Shown: piece after piece, positions 5,326 through 5,632 of the stretch | Layout: the number at the start of each line of letters is the position of its first letter | Position numbering within the stretch: position 1 is the stretch's first letter | NCBI GenBank assembly: GCA_021604825.1 | Contig: BQJS01000247.1 | Coordinates: 1-5,632, forward strand | From: Phycisphaerae bacterium | Lineage (GTDB): Bacteria; Planctomycetota; Phycisphaerae; UBA1845 | Direction of reading: 5' to 3' | Length of the DNA: 5,632 nucleotides | Notes under the pieces: model-generated | The model's database searches: none | Seen by the model: the letters and a program-made list of their open reading frames with translations, nothing else | Told to the model about the DNA's origin: nothing | Made by a program: the position numbers and the translations under genes

Positions 5326-5632
5326 TTGGACCTCTGGATCATACTTCGCGACATCGTCGTACTTCTTGGCGCGTCACTTCTCGTCGGGGGCATCTTTGCC
5401 AGGTTCGGGCAGAGTCCAATCGTGGGATACCTCATTGCCGGGATGGCGTTGGGTGGTCCAGGCAGCATTAACGCCGTTCAATCAGAACACGAGATCGAAG
5501 CCATCGCCGAACTTGGCGTGGCACTGCTTCTGTTCAGCCTTGGGTTGGAGTTTTCCATCCAGCGATTGAAAGAATTGGGCGCCAAACCGCTCTTGGGCGG
5601 CGTTGCCCAAATCGTATTAACCATCTTTCTGG
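5326..5632 (+). CDS. CPA2-family monovalent cation/proton antiporter, N-terminal part
   Basis: An inner-membrane exchanger of the KefB/GerN/NapA type (Na_H_Exchanger domain) that moves K+ or Na+ against protons; the ion cannot be told from this part. The 102 visible residues hold a first membrane helix (DIVVLLGASLLVGGIFA, 9-25), then the family signature region RFGQSPIVGYLIAGMALGGPG (26-46), in which SPIVGYLIAG is highly typical, the amphipathic EIEAIAELGVALLLFSLGLEFS (57-78) characteristic of this family, and the start of the next helix (LLGGVAQIVLTIFL, 89-102). The core ion-binding Asp lies beyond the window. Translation begins at TTG with a strong AGGAG site. The frame is open at the right edge. 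It is divergent from the CapK-like gene and shows no sign of a functional link to it. Confidence 0.93.
   Translation, partial: MDLWIILRDIVVLLGASLLVGGIFARFGQSPIVGYLIAGMALGGPGSINAVQSEHEIEAIAELGVALLLFSLGLEFSIQRLKELGAKPLLGGVAQIVLTIFL

Overview
The window is a moderately GC-rich bacterial segment carrying six genes that can be supported with fair confidence, two of them cut by the window edges. No rRNA, tRNA or other phylogenetic marker is present. Frequent non-ATG starts (GTG, TTG), mixed gene orientation, a lipoprotein signal peptide and a polysaccharide-type gene set suggest a diderm environmental bacterium. Planctomycetota or a similar phylum is only a guess.

Layout: (1) Bases 1-638, minus strand: N-terminal 212 residues of a family 2 glycosyltransferase that runs off the left edge. 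(2) Bases 639-940: divergent spacer with a possible minus-strand small ORF (700-828) and a weak promoter candidate. (3) Bases 941-2085, plus strand: a dolichyl-phosphate-mannose-synthase-like GT2 enzyme followed 26 bp later by a small DUF2304-type membrane protein, a two-gene module. (4) Bases 2086-2477: non-coding spacer with two near-identical palindromic repeats in inverted orientation, separated by exactly 100 bp (REPIN-like, dRS3-like core). (5) Bases 2478-3014, plus strand: a predicted lipoprotein of unknown function. (6) Bases 3042-4924, minus strand: a PaaK/CapK-type adenylate-forming enzyme followed by a protein with two zinc ribbons and a C-terminal membrane anchor; these read as one transcription unit converging on the lipoprotein gene. 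(7) Bases 4925-5325: spacer with weak coding-like signal on the minus strand, possibly a decayed gene. (8) Bases 5326 to the right edge, plus strand: N-terminus of a CPA2-family cation/proton antiporter starting at TTG.

How they fit together: the two GT2 enzymes, the DUF2304 protein and the CapK-like enzyme are typical of loci that build or modify surface polysaccharides or lipid-linked glycans. This role is inferred from families and proximity, and no complete pathway is visible. The lipoprotein, the zinc-ribbon protein and the antiporter have no evident functional link to it. I found no clear defence system, CRISPR array or transposase. The least explained items are the inverted repeat pair, the twin zinc-ribbon tail-anchored protein, the GT2-DUF2304 pair and two possible small or decayed minus-strand coding regions.
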